DNA from: Homalodisca vitripennis
Taxonomy: Eukaryota > Arthropoda > Insecta > Hemiptera > Cicadellidae
Direction: 5' to 3'
DNA length: 64,000 nt
Assembly: GCF_021130785.1 (NCBI RefSeq)
Contig: NC_060210.1
Location: 186,132,501-186,196,500 of the forward strand
Position 1 is the first letter of the stretch, and each line of letters opens with the position of its first letter. The notes beneath the pieces are model-generated. The model made no database searches. It saw only the letters and a program-made list of their open reading frames with translations, and was not told the origin of the DNA. Position numbers and translations under genes: made by a program. Shown here one piece after another: positions 45,107-58,900 of the stretch.

Positions 45107-46445
45107 CATATCGGATAAACTCAATATGGTTTCTCCACAGCTCTGAGATATGGACTTTCAGATTATAAACTATCAACTCAATTCTTCGCTTTTTGCTAAC
45201 GATCGATTCTCGTTTATTGTAATGGAAACTTAGGAGAGTCCTGAATAAGTTAGAGCAGGCAGCTTCAGCACAATTGCTAACTAATTCAGCTAAGTGAAGC
45301 ATTTTACACCTTATTTGGGATGGCAAAATGAAGAAAACCACTCAAATCAATCTGCATACATCATTTATGATAATACTCGACAAGGTACAGTACCATATTT
45401 TGCCATATACCTATCTGACCTTGCACAAAAATCAGTTTTAATTAACAAAAACTTTAAAGAAAATGTTTGTAATTTACTTTGTATTGCACTGGAACTAATT
45501 TACTGAGCAGGTAAACGTTCTTTGTATTGTACTGGAGCAAACCAAAGGTTTTAGGGTGCTGCAAAGGACTGATGATGACAACAGTTTGTTTTGGATTAGT
45601 ACATATGTAAATCAATGTTTGTGCTGCCTAACAATTTTATAATAGGAGTCACATATGGATAATGCTTTTTAAAATTTAAACTGTTATTAAAATCATGTAT
45701 GGATAGTTCCTTTATTCTAACCTGGTTTAGTGGTAGTGGTTTAGGACCTGATAGAGGTTTTAATGCATTCAAAAGCGCCTTCGATAAAATTCCTTTTTTA
45801 AGTAAATTTGAATAGCAGAAGAACATAATGTATTAAATTTAAATCATGTGTTGTATCAGTTAAACATCACTGTACAGTAATTGATTCATGTTGTATTACA
45901 TAAATCAATGTTTGTAGGGAAATGTTCAAATGTTTACAAATTAAGACACAATACAGTGTTTACAATACTACTGCTATATTTCATAAAGAATGTAACAAAA
46001 CACAGAGAATGAAACAAGACAGTGCACCAAAATGGATTCCGTTAATAACTACTCACACAAATATAAAAATAAGGATTTCCTACACACGTACAAAAATACG
46101 ATATATTACTCAAAACATTTTCAAAGTTTTTTTCTTGGACTTTCGTCAACGTAACACTAATAAAGGTTTGATTATTTTAGTAGGCTTTACAATGAGATTC
46201 TTGAGTAAAATATCTGTGATTTTTGGAAGACTTTACAATGTATAATACTTCTGTTCATTTCTTACACAAATGCATTACAGTCACAAATGTTACATTTTTT
46301 GCAAACAGCAAAATGCCATTTTAAAAAAGCTGGATCCTGTGTGCTTAGTGTAGAGGGAGAAGATTTGGGAGACAGAAATCCCGCAAGGGTAAAAAAGTTA
46401 AAAAGATTTGTATAACAGCAATTCAAATTGTTTGAAATACTTTGT
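45107..46445. other. intergenic, nothing recognised
   Basis: Open frames of 70-107 codons occur (for example 45922-46245) but are low-complexity in residue use and resemble no family. No RNA gene or clear repeat end was found. Confidence 0.4.
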
Positions 46446-46449
46446 TTAA

Positions 46450-47513
46450 CCCTTTTAACCCCGACGTCCGTACTATACGGACGTCGTAAAAATGGCGTCA
46501 ACTCCCGACGTCCGTATAGTGCGGACGTGCACTTTTTATTACTTTACTGGCCACCTATTTCACCAAATGCTTTGAAATTTCACAGACTTGTGCACAAAGA
46601 TATTTTGCATCGAAATATATTAGTTTGTAATGGTTTGACTTCGTATTTTGACAGTCTGTGACTGAGCAATTGCAGTTCGTCTCGACTGACTGCTCACGCT
46701 TGTTGCAGACAGCTGTATATCACGTGGTTGTGAATATTCCGTTTTCTTCACAGTTTTAGGTTAAAGCAGTGTAAAGTACGGCAGTTAAAGTTTAGTTTAT
46801 TATTTGTTTGATTTCAAAATGAGTAAAAGACATCGTTCAAAGTCTCCCGTAAGTGAAAATACACTAATTAGTAACCTAGTTGCAAATGGTGTGGATGTGA
46901 TTAGTGACGACGATTTGAGTGATAGATATCTTGAAAATTTACATTTTGAGGTGATGTAAATATAGTTTTAAAACTTTTTTAAAATTTATATTATGAAAAG
47001 TTTTAGTTATTTTGTCAGAAATAACTTTGGTTTTATGTTTATTTTAAGTACTGTGAATTTCAAAGGTCTTGTTACATTGCCTTGCCTAGAAATGGCAAAA
47101 AGAAAAATTTACACGGCTTTACAAAAATTGATGTTACTCACCTTGTAAATAAGGTAGGCCTATAATTTTTGTTTCCTTTTATTAAGGATTAAATATATCA
47201 TAAATTAAATGGGTATTTTTGTGTCAAATATTTTTTTATCTATATGGTTTCCATGATCAAACTTGAAATTTTTTCATTTTTATGTATTTTTTATATATGT
47301 ATATGTATGTAAAAAGAATTACTTTCAAAATAATAATTTTATTTGTATATTTCTGTAAGCTACATGTATAAAGAAGTAAAACAAAAAAAGAATTACCTAA
47401 ATATCTTAAAAAATAACTGAGTTATGAATTTTTTACAAAACCCTTACATTTTGTCTGAAAATGGCTTGGGATTTCTGGCACATCACTTGATATAATGGCC
47501 GGGGTTAAAAGGG
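46450..47513. mobile_element. piggyBac-like non-autonomous element
   Basis: TTAA flanks both ends (46446-46449 and 47514-47517). The inverted termini begin CCCTTTTAACCCCG. Just inside the left end lie two near-palindromes built on CGACGTCCGTA (46462-46486 and about 46506-46529). TTAA target and CCYTTT termini define the piggyBac superfamily. At 1064 bp it is too short for a transposase, but it retains a possible split N-terminal frame (see separate entry). Confidence 0.88.
46819..47155 (+). pseudogene. possible two-exon frame inside the piggyBac-like element
   Basis: The frame from ATG at 46819 reads MSKRHRSKSPVSENTLISNL, then an acidic SDDDLSDRYLENLHFE, like the acidic N-termini of piggyBac transposases. 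A gtgatg donor-like site follows at about 46951. After a tttattttaag acceptor-like site near 47050, YCEFQRSCYIALPRNGKKKN and GFTKIDVTHLVNK follow, up to a gtaggc donor-like site. The exon structure is inferred from motifs. It may be a relic or a captured fragment. Confidence 0.3.
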
Positions 47514-47559
47514 TTAAATTAGGGCTATTTTATTTATTCAAATTTAGATTCATTAAAAT

Positions 47560-47634
47560 CTTTTTCCATACCGCCGGTGTGGTGTGCTCTTTACCAGATT
47601 CTCCCCCCAAGGACAAATCCTAGCTACGCTACTG
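47560..47634 (-). repeat. solo hAT-like terminus
   Basis: On minus it starts CAGTAGCGTAGCTAGGAT and continues into a G7 run, a typical hAT end. No partner terminus was found in the flanking kilobases. The neighbouring piggyBac-like element may have inserted into the same older hAT copy. Confidence 0.5.
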
Positions 47635-47639
47635 TGAGT

Positions 47640-49973
47640 AATTTCATCGGGTGTTCATCATAAGATGGCCGTATGTATACAAATTTGGTATTATTATCAC
47701 TTATTTCTGTCTGCATATAATCAGAAACAATAAGAATTGTAGTCTTACACCTAGAAAAACAAATGTACGTTGCAACAACAGCTACCACACAAGAGGGAGC
47801 AGAAATGTCAAATGATAGCACCATTTTGGCAGAATTTCCTAACGCCATTTTGAAATCGTTTGAGTTAAGTCTTGAGCAATCTAAGAGACATTCCAATTAT
47901 CAATGGCTTATCTCCATCTTACTTTGGTTTTGTGTTTACATAACTGCCAAGACATTTTGGGACATAACCTTTGCTTGTTATGTTACACAAAAGTACTGGA
48001 GGAACCTGTATTTGTACCAGTACTTCAATACATGTACCAGCAGGGAGGTTATACCACCACTGATTTATTGCAGTATTCTTTCACAATGAATACTTATAGT
48101 GCAAATAGTTGTAAAATATGATTTTTGTATACTGATTAACTATTTTAAAATGGTTTAGATTTGAATTGAACAATGTTACACTAATGTTACAAACTAAATA
48201 TTTATTATTATTAAAAAATATCCACAATTTATTAACTTTAACAGGTTGATACATTTGATAATATAAATTATACAGCCAATAAGAACAAACCATTTGAATG
48301 AATAGGACTAGCTAAGCTTTTTATACCCCAACTGCTTTAATAATGAGTTCTTTAATTTCAAATCTGTTGAAGAAGAAGGATCGTGAAAAAATCTTGTATT
48401 TTTTTTATTTGCTTTGTAAAATATTATTTCATCCATAAAAATACATAAAATTTGTATTTACTGTAGTTCTACCTGTTCATCTTAAAAGCTCAATACGATT
48501 ATTGAAAAAATTGAACTGCACGTTAAATACAAAATATTTTGATAAAATTTCAGTCATCAAAGTTTTGGAATCCCATAAATTATTTTGCTAATTTATGAGT
48601 TAATAAAATCCTAGAACAACACACAATCTGTCTTCATTATCTGTTCCCTACACACATACACAAAATAATTTTGCAAATATATAACTTTAATATCTCTTTT
48701 CTGTACGTCTTTTTATAAGAGTGATTTTTCTACAGTTCAATTTCTAATTTGGTATAGACCAACCTTACCACTCCAATAATTTGAATGATTCTGTGAAAAA
48801 TATTTTTTTACTGTTATATACACTATAATATACAACCTAGCAGAATATGTTTGCTACTTTGTTTATGTAAAGAAATTTTTAAAATAGAAAAAAAAAACAA
48901 TCTGTTTTGATTATTAACATCACATAAGAAATGAATAATGAATATCATTAATGACATCAAATGACGTTTTGGTGCCAGAATCATAATTTGATGTTATAAT
49001 AATAGTGTGTTATATAAAGGACGTAAAGAACATTTGCAAGAAGTTTAAACAAATGAATGCTGCCTCTATCAATCACAGCAAACTTTATCCTTAATCTTCA
49101 CAAGCTGGTCGATAAAAAGCACAGTTTTTGGGATAGATACGATGTTAGAGATTTTTACTTAGAAAAGAGAATTACGAACCAATGGATATTTTTTAGACTT
49201 AATTGCAACAGTAATTTTAAAGAAACCTACACAAGACTCAGTAGTGGCATGACCTTCCTGCTGACATAGCAATAACAGTAACTCTCGTAAGTAACAGTAC
49301 GAGAGTCGAAAAATGATACTGTATTCACACTTAGGACCCCCTTTAAGAACCACAAAGGAATTATTTCTAAACAAACACAGAAAAGTAACCACATAAAAAC
49401 TAATGTTTTGGTAGGGTTAATAGGTGAAAACTGTATTAAATTTAAGATTGTGGAAAGCAAAGTAGAGGGCACATTTTTTATTTTAATTCTCATTTATTAT
49501 TAAAGATGAATGTTACAATTGAATACTTTCCCAATTTAGTCATTTTGTTTCATGTAAATCTGTATCAATTTTCAATTAAAAAAACACATTAAAAACAAAT
49601 CACTATGAATCCGATGATACACTTTATAGTTAATATTTTAAAGTACAAACAAAGACATATTTCCATTCCAATTGGTTATTTTAGCTGCTCTGAACTTCTA
49701 GAGATGCACAACAGATAAATGTAAGTAATATAACATTTACTTACAAGTAATAAACAGTTGTTGGTATCAAAGTTTAATATGAATAGCCAAACAAGCGGAT
49801 CATAACATAAACAATATTGATCCCATTGTGCCGTGTGTTGAGAATGCTCAACAATCGTTAAGCATGACCTTCAGTTTATAGTGACCGATTCAATGTTATT
49901 TTTCTATTGATACATTGTTCTTTATTTTAGCCGAAAGAAAAACACGTTCAACAAAACATTTAGCTCAGATTGA
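47640..49973. other. 3' flank of UBE2J2, intergenic
   Basis: Mostly AT-rich. Overlapping frames at 47763-48089 (plus, 108 codons) and 47624-47896 (minus, 90 codons) have no recognised domains. The 3' UTR of UBE2J2 should lie just below 49974. Confidence 0.4.
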
Positions 49974-52900
49974 TTATTCAGTACTAATACTACGGAGGAC
50001 GTATTTGACTGTGTACGCGAAAGCGGCAAAACCAATGAAGATGCAGATGTTGGCAAAGACACTCTGTAAAGGGTTCTGGGCCTGGTCGTTGGGTCCGAAG
50101 TTATCGTCCAATATTCTCGCCTGGTCTCCGTTCCAGTGGTTCTCAGAATCACTATTCCTAGAGTTCTGTTGAGCTTGCTTACGTCTTTCCAGTTCTGTCT
50201 TTATCGTCTGCAACAATAAAATGGCTTCTTTACTTAATGGCACATTTATTTTGTAAAACCTTGTTGTTGCCAATATATCATTAATATTAAAACATCATGG
50301 AGATGGCCTAGATCCTAATACTATGAAGATGCTCCAACTTTAATCTGTTCACATGGTTTTCCACAACTTTACTTATGCTGTATACCTGGCTACCTGGCTA
50401 ACAGTGACAGTTAACATAATTTGATCTAAAACTTTTTAGTGTACACTCTCGATCAACCAAAAAGGTCACAGAACCAATACTGTCATTCTTATTTATGTTT
50501 TGCAGATAACAATGAACCGGATATGATCAGCTCTTTTACAACACATAAATTGTTATCATATTTCAAGACTCCATGCTTGTTAATTATTGTGCTTAGTACT
50601 GGTGTTGTTCATCCGATGGTGTTTTGTAAGTATGGTTGGATGTTATGGTGTATTTGATAGATAATAGAACAATTGCAGTTTTGGGTAATATACAAAAGCA
50701 CACTAAAATTTACTAGTGATACATAATATATTAATTTGTTACTCTTTATAATTTCCAATTTAGCTTAGAATAAATAATGTTATTTTCTTCATACAACGAT
50801 TGACTAAGAAAAACATTGAACTATTTAACTCAAATGTATTGTTTAGTAAGTATTACAACATTAGCCTACCACTTATGAGACTGGCCTGTTACAAAAAGAA
50901 TATGACTTAGAAGAGGAATAAAACTCTTGGAAATCAGTTTCTCCACATTTTTGTCTGATTTCATTTATCATATAAAAAAGTATACATGTTTTCAGAATAA
51001 ACCTTCCAGGTTATGTTTTTACCATAAGGTGACGGGCTGTTTTGTTTAAATTTTATTATACCACATTGTGTTATACTGTATATGATTTAAATCTGTATTT
51101 TCTGAGAAATCACAATAATAGTAGTATAAGTGAAATCACCCAAATCTGATAACTGCTGCCTCCTGTTGAAGTCTATTTACTACATCTATATCACTAGTAT
51201 GTTCTAATTAAATTATTTCATTATCTAAACCCTCTCTGATTTGATCTGAATCTAAATTTTTAACCATTGCAACTAAATAGAGCACAACTCAAGACAATAA
51301 AATGACAGACAACATTACTGTACAGCTGTGAGAACAGTCGAAAACGACTGGTTGAATTTTAAATTAATTTCAAACTTTAATTTAAGGAATATTTTACAAT
51401 AAAAACACATTTGCATTTCCTATTAAAGAGTTTTGTAAAGCAAACCTAAATGTACTTCAAAAGTACTCTAATGGTAAAAGTTGAATATGATAATAATTGT
51501 GCACTGAGAATCACAAAGAAGTTACAGTGCATGAATATCTGCATTTGGTATGAGTACGGACGTCCAAGCGACAGAAAAGGGGCGTTTGTTCCGAAATACA
51601 ATTACGAGTCAATCAATTAAATGAACAGTGATGAAATAAAACACAATAAAAGTAACCAAATTAAAAAAATTAATGAATAAAAAAAAATCTAAAATAATAG
51701 ATAATAATACAGTGGAGTCCCGCTAATCCGAACACGTGTAATCCGAACGTCGGTTAATCCGAACAGGTCCAGAATTATTTATAACGATAATGAACAGTTA
51801 TAGGAACTAATTACTTAAAAAATGAAAATGGGTGCATCATTTTGTACATAAACAAAGAAAACTGTAATTAAATAGACATACAGTATTTTATTAAGACAAA
51901 TTGTGTACGGTACAGTGCATAAATAATGAAGTTAAATACAGTACCAAATTGAAACTTATAGGTTAAGTATGAGTTATATTACTGTATTAAGAAGTGAAAT
52001 CAAACAAAAATTGGACGTACAGTACTGATATTATTATTGAGTATAAAATTAATTGTTAAAAGACATAAATTCAGTTATTGTCTTCTGTCGCATTGAAGAG
52101 AGTTTATTGGATGACTCACATTGCTTAACAATAGAAATCTCACACTAAATACGGTAAATGTGCTTAGTATTCGCAAACACGTTTATTTGTCAAGAAATAC
52201 AATGCAACAGTCATAAAACATGTTTTAATAAACAATGTTGATAATTCTATAACAAAATAGACCCATTCTCAAGTTTAAAACAGTATTTTTCTGTAATTCT
52301 GGCTAATCCGAACAATCACATAATCCGAATAGGGCTCGGTCCCAATTAGGTCGGATTAACGGGACTCTACTGTAATAAGATAATAATAGATGATAGTAGT
52401 TTTTTTACTAGGAGCAAAAGTGGTTGTTTTCAGGGCACAATCATGTTTTACGGACAATGTGGAGCCGAGATCACAAATACAATTAAGCGGCTAAATACAC
52501 TTTTCTGGGTGTGGTGAACAACGGTTGATATCATATAGAAAACAAAATAAAAACTTGCGTGTTTATTTAATTTTTATTATATAATAACTCAGCATAGTAA
52601 TACTGTTAAGTTTAAATACTAACAACAGCTATGTCTTGTGCATTTAATTCCACTGAAACAATAGCAAATTTTTAAGTTAGTGGAATGAAAAAACTTAATC
52701 TCGTGCCAGCTGATTTTTCAGACCTATGTTATAAGAGACGAAAAATAATCACTTTATGGGCCAATTTAAGTATTAAAAACAACTGTTATTTCTGCAATAT
52801 GATAAAAAAGCTTTTTAAAAATTACAGGAAAGAAATTACTAAAATTACTGGAGGATAAATGGTAAATAAATACAAATTTTCCAATATTTATTTCTTTATT

Positions 52901-55900
52901 GCAAGGTCTTTCGGAGTCAACGATTCCATCATCAAGCACTTCACAAATAAATAAATATTTACATTTTTCTTTCTAAATAAAAGAAATAAATTTATAAGAA
53001 AATTAAAAGGTAATTCTGTTTAAATATTTTAAACTGGCTAATCATATTTCCAAATCCTTTACAATATGTTGTTTTAATATCCATTATTTAGAAAAATGTA
53101 AATATTTATTCATTTGTGAAGTGCCTGATGATGGAATCATTGATTCCGAAAGGCCTTGCAATAAAGAAGTAAATATTGGAAAATTTTTTATTTATTTACC
53201 AGTGATAGTAAAACTTTTTTTCCAATGCTCCAAGATTCTTCATACTGGAGGATTAACTCTATTTCTAAACTAGAATAAAATAATTACATACAAAACAGGA
53301 TTTTTCCGGACATTTTCAGGTAAACCTAACACATAATTACAAACTAGGTTAAAATAAACAAATCATACCGGAGCGTCGTGACATGCCTATGTCAGGAATC
53401 AGATCTCGAAACGTAGTGTTACTGATTTTTTGTTTCACTGAACGATTGCAAATGTTCGGAAAACTCCTGTTTCCTTTACACACAAAAGTCTACTGTAGCC
53501 TATGTAAGTCATTTAAACAAGTATGTATGTATAAGTAAGTAGACAAGCAGTTTCTTACATCTACAAGATCAGGGAATAGTTCACAGAACTGTGTGTCCTG
53601 CAGGTTGAACGCAAGACTCTGAACGGCCAGGTTTCTCCTCTCGTACTCGCTGGCTTCAATACTGCCAAGAGTCGGACTTCTATCTGTCTGTTAACATGTG
53701 CACCAAAATAAATCATTTACAACAGCCAAAAACTTTTAATTAATTATATATACATTATTCATCAAACATTATACTGTGAATCATTTATTATGTTTGTTTA
53801 TGAATGATTCCAGATAAGTATAATAGTTTTGAGCTGAAAAAGTATAAGAGAGTAATATTACAATTTTTATACAAAGACTGCCAGAAATGAGTTAATACTT
53901 ATTTTTTGAGTAGAAATGGAGAGGGCTTCAATCATACTCCATCTTGATGTCAGAACCCCCAACAAAATGTGCGTCCAGATGTACACGCATACAAACTAAG
54001 CACCTTACGTCAGATAGTAATGTGATGATTCGGTTTGACGTGATTAAGCCTTACAATGTAAACTGAATTGCCCTCATAACCAACTTGATGCATATTTTAC
54101 AATGTAATTTACAGAACAGATACCAAAACAACTTCTTGGTTCTGTTTCTTTGGTCCTCTTTCAAGTACAAAACTCGTACTTGGTTTATGTTATATATAAC
54201 AAAAATCCTCAATCCCCCCCCCACCTTGAAAGTTTCCAACTTAAAGAGCCGCCTAGGTTGTCTTTATGACGAGCCGGCCATATTCTTGATGTCAAAACAT
54301 CCCACACACAATACTCATCCAGCTGTGGTAGCTTGCACACTATGCAACTTCTGTCCAGAAAGTATATGAAGATTGGTATGGCGTGGCAGTGCGTGAGTTT
54401 TAACCATAATCTTGATGTCAGAAAAGTTATCTATGGACACTATCTGAAAATAAAACCTGACAAAACATCCGGCACACAATACTTATCCAGCGCACACTAT
54501 GCAACTTCTGTCCAGAAAGTAAGTGAAGATTGGTATGGCGTGGCAGTGCGTGGGTTTTAAACATAATCTTGATGTCAGAAAAGTTATCTATGGACACTAT
54601 CTGAAAATAAAACCTGACAAAACATCCGGCACACAATACTTATCCAGCGCACACTATGCAACTCCTGTCCAGAAAGTGAATGAATGAATAATATTTATTT
54701 CCCAAATACAAATTAATAACACGTACAATGTATCTATATTACTATAAATCCTACATCCATTATTAACATAATAGATAATCATCTAACTATGGTAAAAAAA
54801 ACGGCTGCAAAATATTCAATAATACTATTCCATCAGGGAAAAATAGGGTCTACATGGGCAAGTAGCCTGTGCGTAGACCCGAGCCATTATGGCAACGATA
54901 TAGGAACGGATTTTTAGAAAAAAAAAATTAGTTATATGTGATAGAATATTTTGTAATTAAGAAAAAATTAAATAGTAAAACAATAAAAGAAATACAATAC
55001 ATTAATGTTTATAGTTTTGGAGCAATCAGTTAACGATGACAACAAACCCACCTCTTTAAGCTAAAAATAAAAAATAAAAAAATAAATAAAAATATATCAA
55101 ACCATAACAATCTAATATCTGTCGGATACAACTATTTCCTTCCAGGGGCAGCCGGACGCAACAATACATGACGCAATGACTGAGGGGTAGGTGAGGGGGT
55201 CAAGGTCAGGTCCGCCTGTTGTACCCGGTCACAATGAGGGCCTCGACTTCCTCGTCACTGAGACTGATAAGCAGCTCCGACACTTTCCTTTTAAAAGTCG
55301 ATAATGCATTATCGGCTTTTAATGTGTCCGGATGGAAGTCACTGATGGACAAAAGTAAGTGAAGATTGATATGGCATGGCAGTGCGTGGGTTTTAAACAT
55401 AATCTTGATGTCAGAAAAGTTATCTATGGACACTATCTGCGAGGAGAACATATCAAAACACATACCATGAAACTGAGAAGTCCGGTAAGGATGGTAGAGA
55501 CACTCCAAGCTGGGTTCCATGTGTCCGGATGGAAGTCACTGATGGACAGACATAGCCTAGTGTTTGTCTTGAACCTGCAATAAATGTTTCACAAATTAAT
55601 AATCATATTTAACAATATTTTACTCTCACACAGTTGCTACAAAATTTTTTAATTAAATTAACAACTATACTTCAATAATTTTAAGTTTTACAAATAAAAA
55701 CTAAAAATCACTCCTCAATTTGATACGTTACAGTTACAGTATCCATCACTTCCTTTATATTCTAATGCAACATGCAGTGTGCGGTACAGCCATTGGCTCT
55801 GTTAGCAAATTTAAAAGAAGCGCTGGAATGACCTTCGGGTAAAGTGAAAGCCATTTTACTTAACACAGTAACTATGATGATTTTTTATGAAAATTACTTT

Positions 55901-58900
55901 ATGTAAGGAATCGGTAAAACCAGTCTAGGATATAAGTTCAGGACTTGTTTGAATCCGAATGTAATGTAATTAAAACTGTATTGGTTCTCTGACATTGTGT
56001 ATATTACTGCATGCATAATTAATTGTGCTATACAATATGTATGAAGATCTATCTACACAAAGCTATTTATAAATATTTTCACAAACTTTATTCATGTTGC
56101 ATTTGTAAGTTACACAAAATCCACTTAATATATGGACTATGAACAAACTAAACTGTCTTCTTATTTTGTTATGAATCGACAGTAGTATTAAAATGACTTG
56201 AACTGTACCTTAGATTGTATTACAGTAAAATTCCATTAATCCGGCATCCTATGGTTTGGTACGCTTGGTAATCCAGCACACTCTTTGCAAAAATTAACAT
56301 TTACCTGAACAACGCAACGCAAAACATCAATAATTTCTTTGTTTAAAGTTTGTTATTGACGATGAAAGGTTTGAAAGGATAACAGTATTTCAGACATCTG
56401 CCATCATTAAATGTTATAAAATCGTTAAATGTTGTGTTATACCTTTTGTAACATATAACAATGGCAAATGTCTGAAATTCTGTTATCCTATCAATAATAT
56501 AATACGCAACAATGTTTTTTTTCTATTTGTGGTGGACTTGGCATGGCATCATATTTGGCCGACATCAGGTTGATATCGATTAGACTCGAGTCACGTGACT
56601 GACCATGGCCGTCGGCTGTCAGCCTATGTAACCAGACACCATTGATGCACTTTTGTATCAATTCAATTGAGTCTAGTAATGGTGGATGAATTTCGCAGTT
56701 AATGAGCTCAGCATAGCTTTGTGATGGAAGGACGACTCTAAACAACTGATGTCCCGCCACTGCCTTCTGAGGGAGGCTGGCAGTGCCAGTACACGGTATA
56801 GGACTGTGATGAATCGAGATAAACACGCCCTCTACCTTGACCACTTTCTGCCCAGTTATTGCGAAGTGTAGACTACACACTGTACACAGACCGTTTAAAA
56901 AATACTTCTTACACATTCACATATAAATAAAAATAGGTTTTACTACACAGGCGTTAAAAAACGTTCAGTATTCGTTTTTGTTCATATGCGCATCAGCAAC
57001 GTTGTCATAGCAACAAAGCATGGTCGTCGGGGTCAATTGGCTGACACTTTCAGACCTGACAGTTTGTTGGTCAGTACGGTGCGGTGTCAGAAATTTTAAT
57101 TGCATGGAAATAAATATGAAGACAATTAATATGATTTTATTCTCAGCATAATTGAGAAATTAAACTTCCACACTTTACACTTATTTTCAGAAAAAACAAC
57201 GTATTTCTCACAGTTGGTCGTTATTTATTGCTGTCATCACAATTTTGTGAAAGCTTTTCTGAACGGCGTAGCATTTTCTCTGCTCGTTTCGTAAAAAGGG
57301 GCAAAGATGATCACAATGTAATCTTGCCCTCCACTTCAGCATTCCTCGTCCATATGAATGATTTATCTCCTGTCTAACTAATACGATCAAAGGTCATATT
57401 CCATAAGAGCCTCAAACACTTTACATCCTCATTTTTTGTAAGAATTATGAGATATATCTTACTTTTAGAGACATACTTCACACATATATAAAAATGTTTT
57501 AGATTGTTGGTCTTTTTTTGGTTTTTCAGACAATCTTCAAAATGGCTTAACCTTTTTTGTTTCAATACTTAAAAAGTACTTAACAAGAAAAATTAAAACT
57601 GTTTGGATGTGTATTATTCATATCTTTAATATGCAACCTAGCATTATCTAGACAGAGGTTGCTGGTGAAGAGTGTGACTGTCACTTTGGTGATATTTTTT
57701 ATGAATAAGTTATGTCACTTTATTGTGAATGGCAAAGTTATGAGGGAATGTCTAAGAAGAGTTCAGAAGTCTGTAGTATGGTACAAGTGCAGTACCTCTA
57801 ATGTTGACACAAAGACTGATGTGCATCTGCCTTGTTAGATTTACTAAAGTTTAAGAATAATACCTTACTTTTCTACTAACGACAAATCTACAAATAAAAA
57901 ACAAAGACACATCACCTGCCATTGGGAGTTATCATGTAGATGGATGGAGGTTTGAATGGGAACTCCCGTGGGAAAACCAGCTTTCCATGGTAAATGCCAC
58001 CTTCGTACGGTGTGTTCTCTGGTCCCGTCACCACGTAGTGCCTGTACATCCGGAAAACTTTAAGCTCAACGTAAGGAATGCGGTTCTCAACATACTCATC
58101 AATTCTTCATCTTCTATTGGGTGGCCAAGACTTTAGGCTCATCAATTACCGTACAATGTTTATACTGATAATACTACAGCCAAAGTAACCAGTTTAAATG
58201 TATCCAATTAAAATCAGTAATACTTGAATATTGTTTCTATAATGTGTGCACAAACTATAGTTCCAATCTGGAATGATTTGAAGAAAGGAAATAGAAACAA
58301 TCCTGTTGCTATAACTCTATTTTGCTATGCCAGTTGTTAAAAACATGGTAACATTTAAGTGATTATAAAATACGTAATTTTGAATTAGGAAAAGAAACAG
58401 TGTCAAAATAAATTAAATTAATACCATATTCACCGCAAAGTTAAAATAAGAGTATAAATTATCATTATATAATCTATAATTTTCTAAGTAACTATTTAAT
58501 AATAAAACATGAATTACTAAGTAAAAAATATACCAAATAGTGCTTGGAAATTAAAATATAAATGTTATTGTTATTTTCAGTTGCATTCATATTTTAGGAT
58601 TTTTATTTAGTTATTTTTAAAGTTTAGTTCTATAGATGATTTGGTTCAAATCACTTAGTTTTCAATGATTTCTAGTCATTATGTGTTTTGAAATATTTTT
58701 TAAGCGTATAATGATTTAATTATATTGATCATTACCATGTTACATATAACTCAAAAGTTGTTTTAGCAAAAGAGGAGTTGCTTCAATTATATGAGCGATA
58801 AACACTGCTTACTTCCTCATAAACAAGTTTGTATTTATCATTGTTAGTAATCAGCTGATGTTTGTTTTGGTTTCATAGTCCATAAACATCAGGATCTGAT

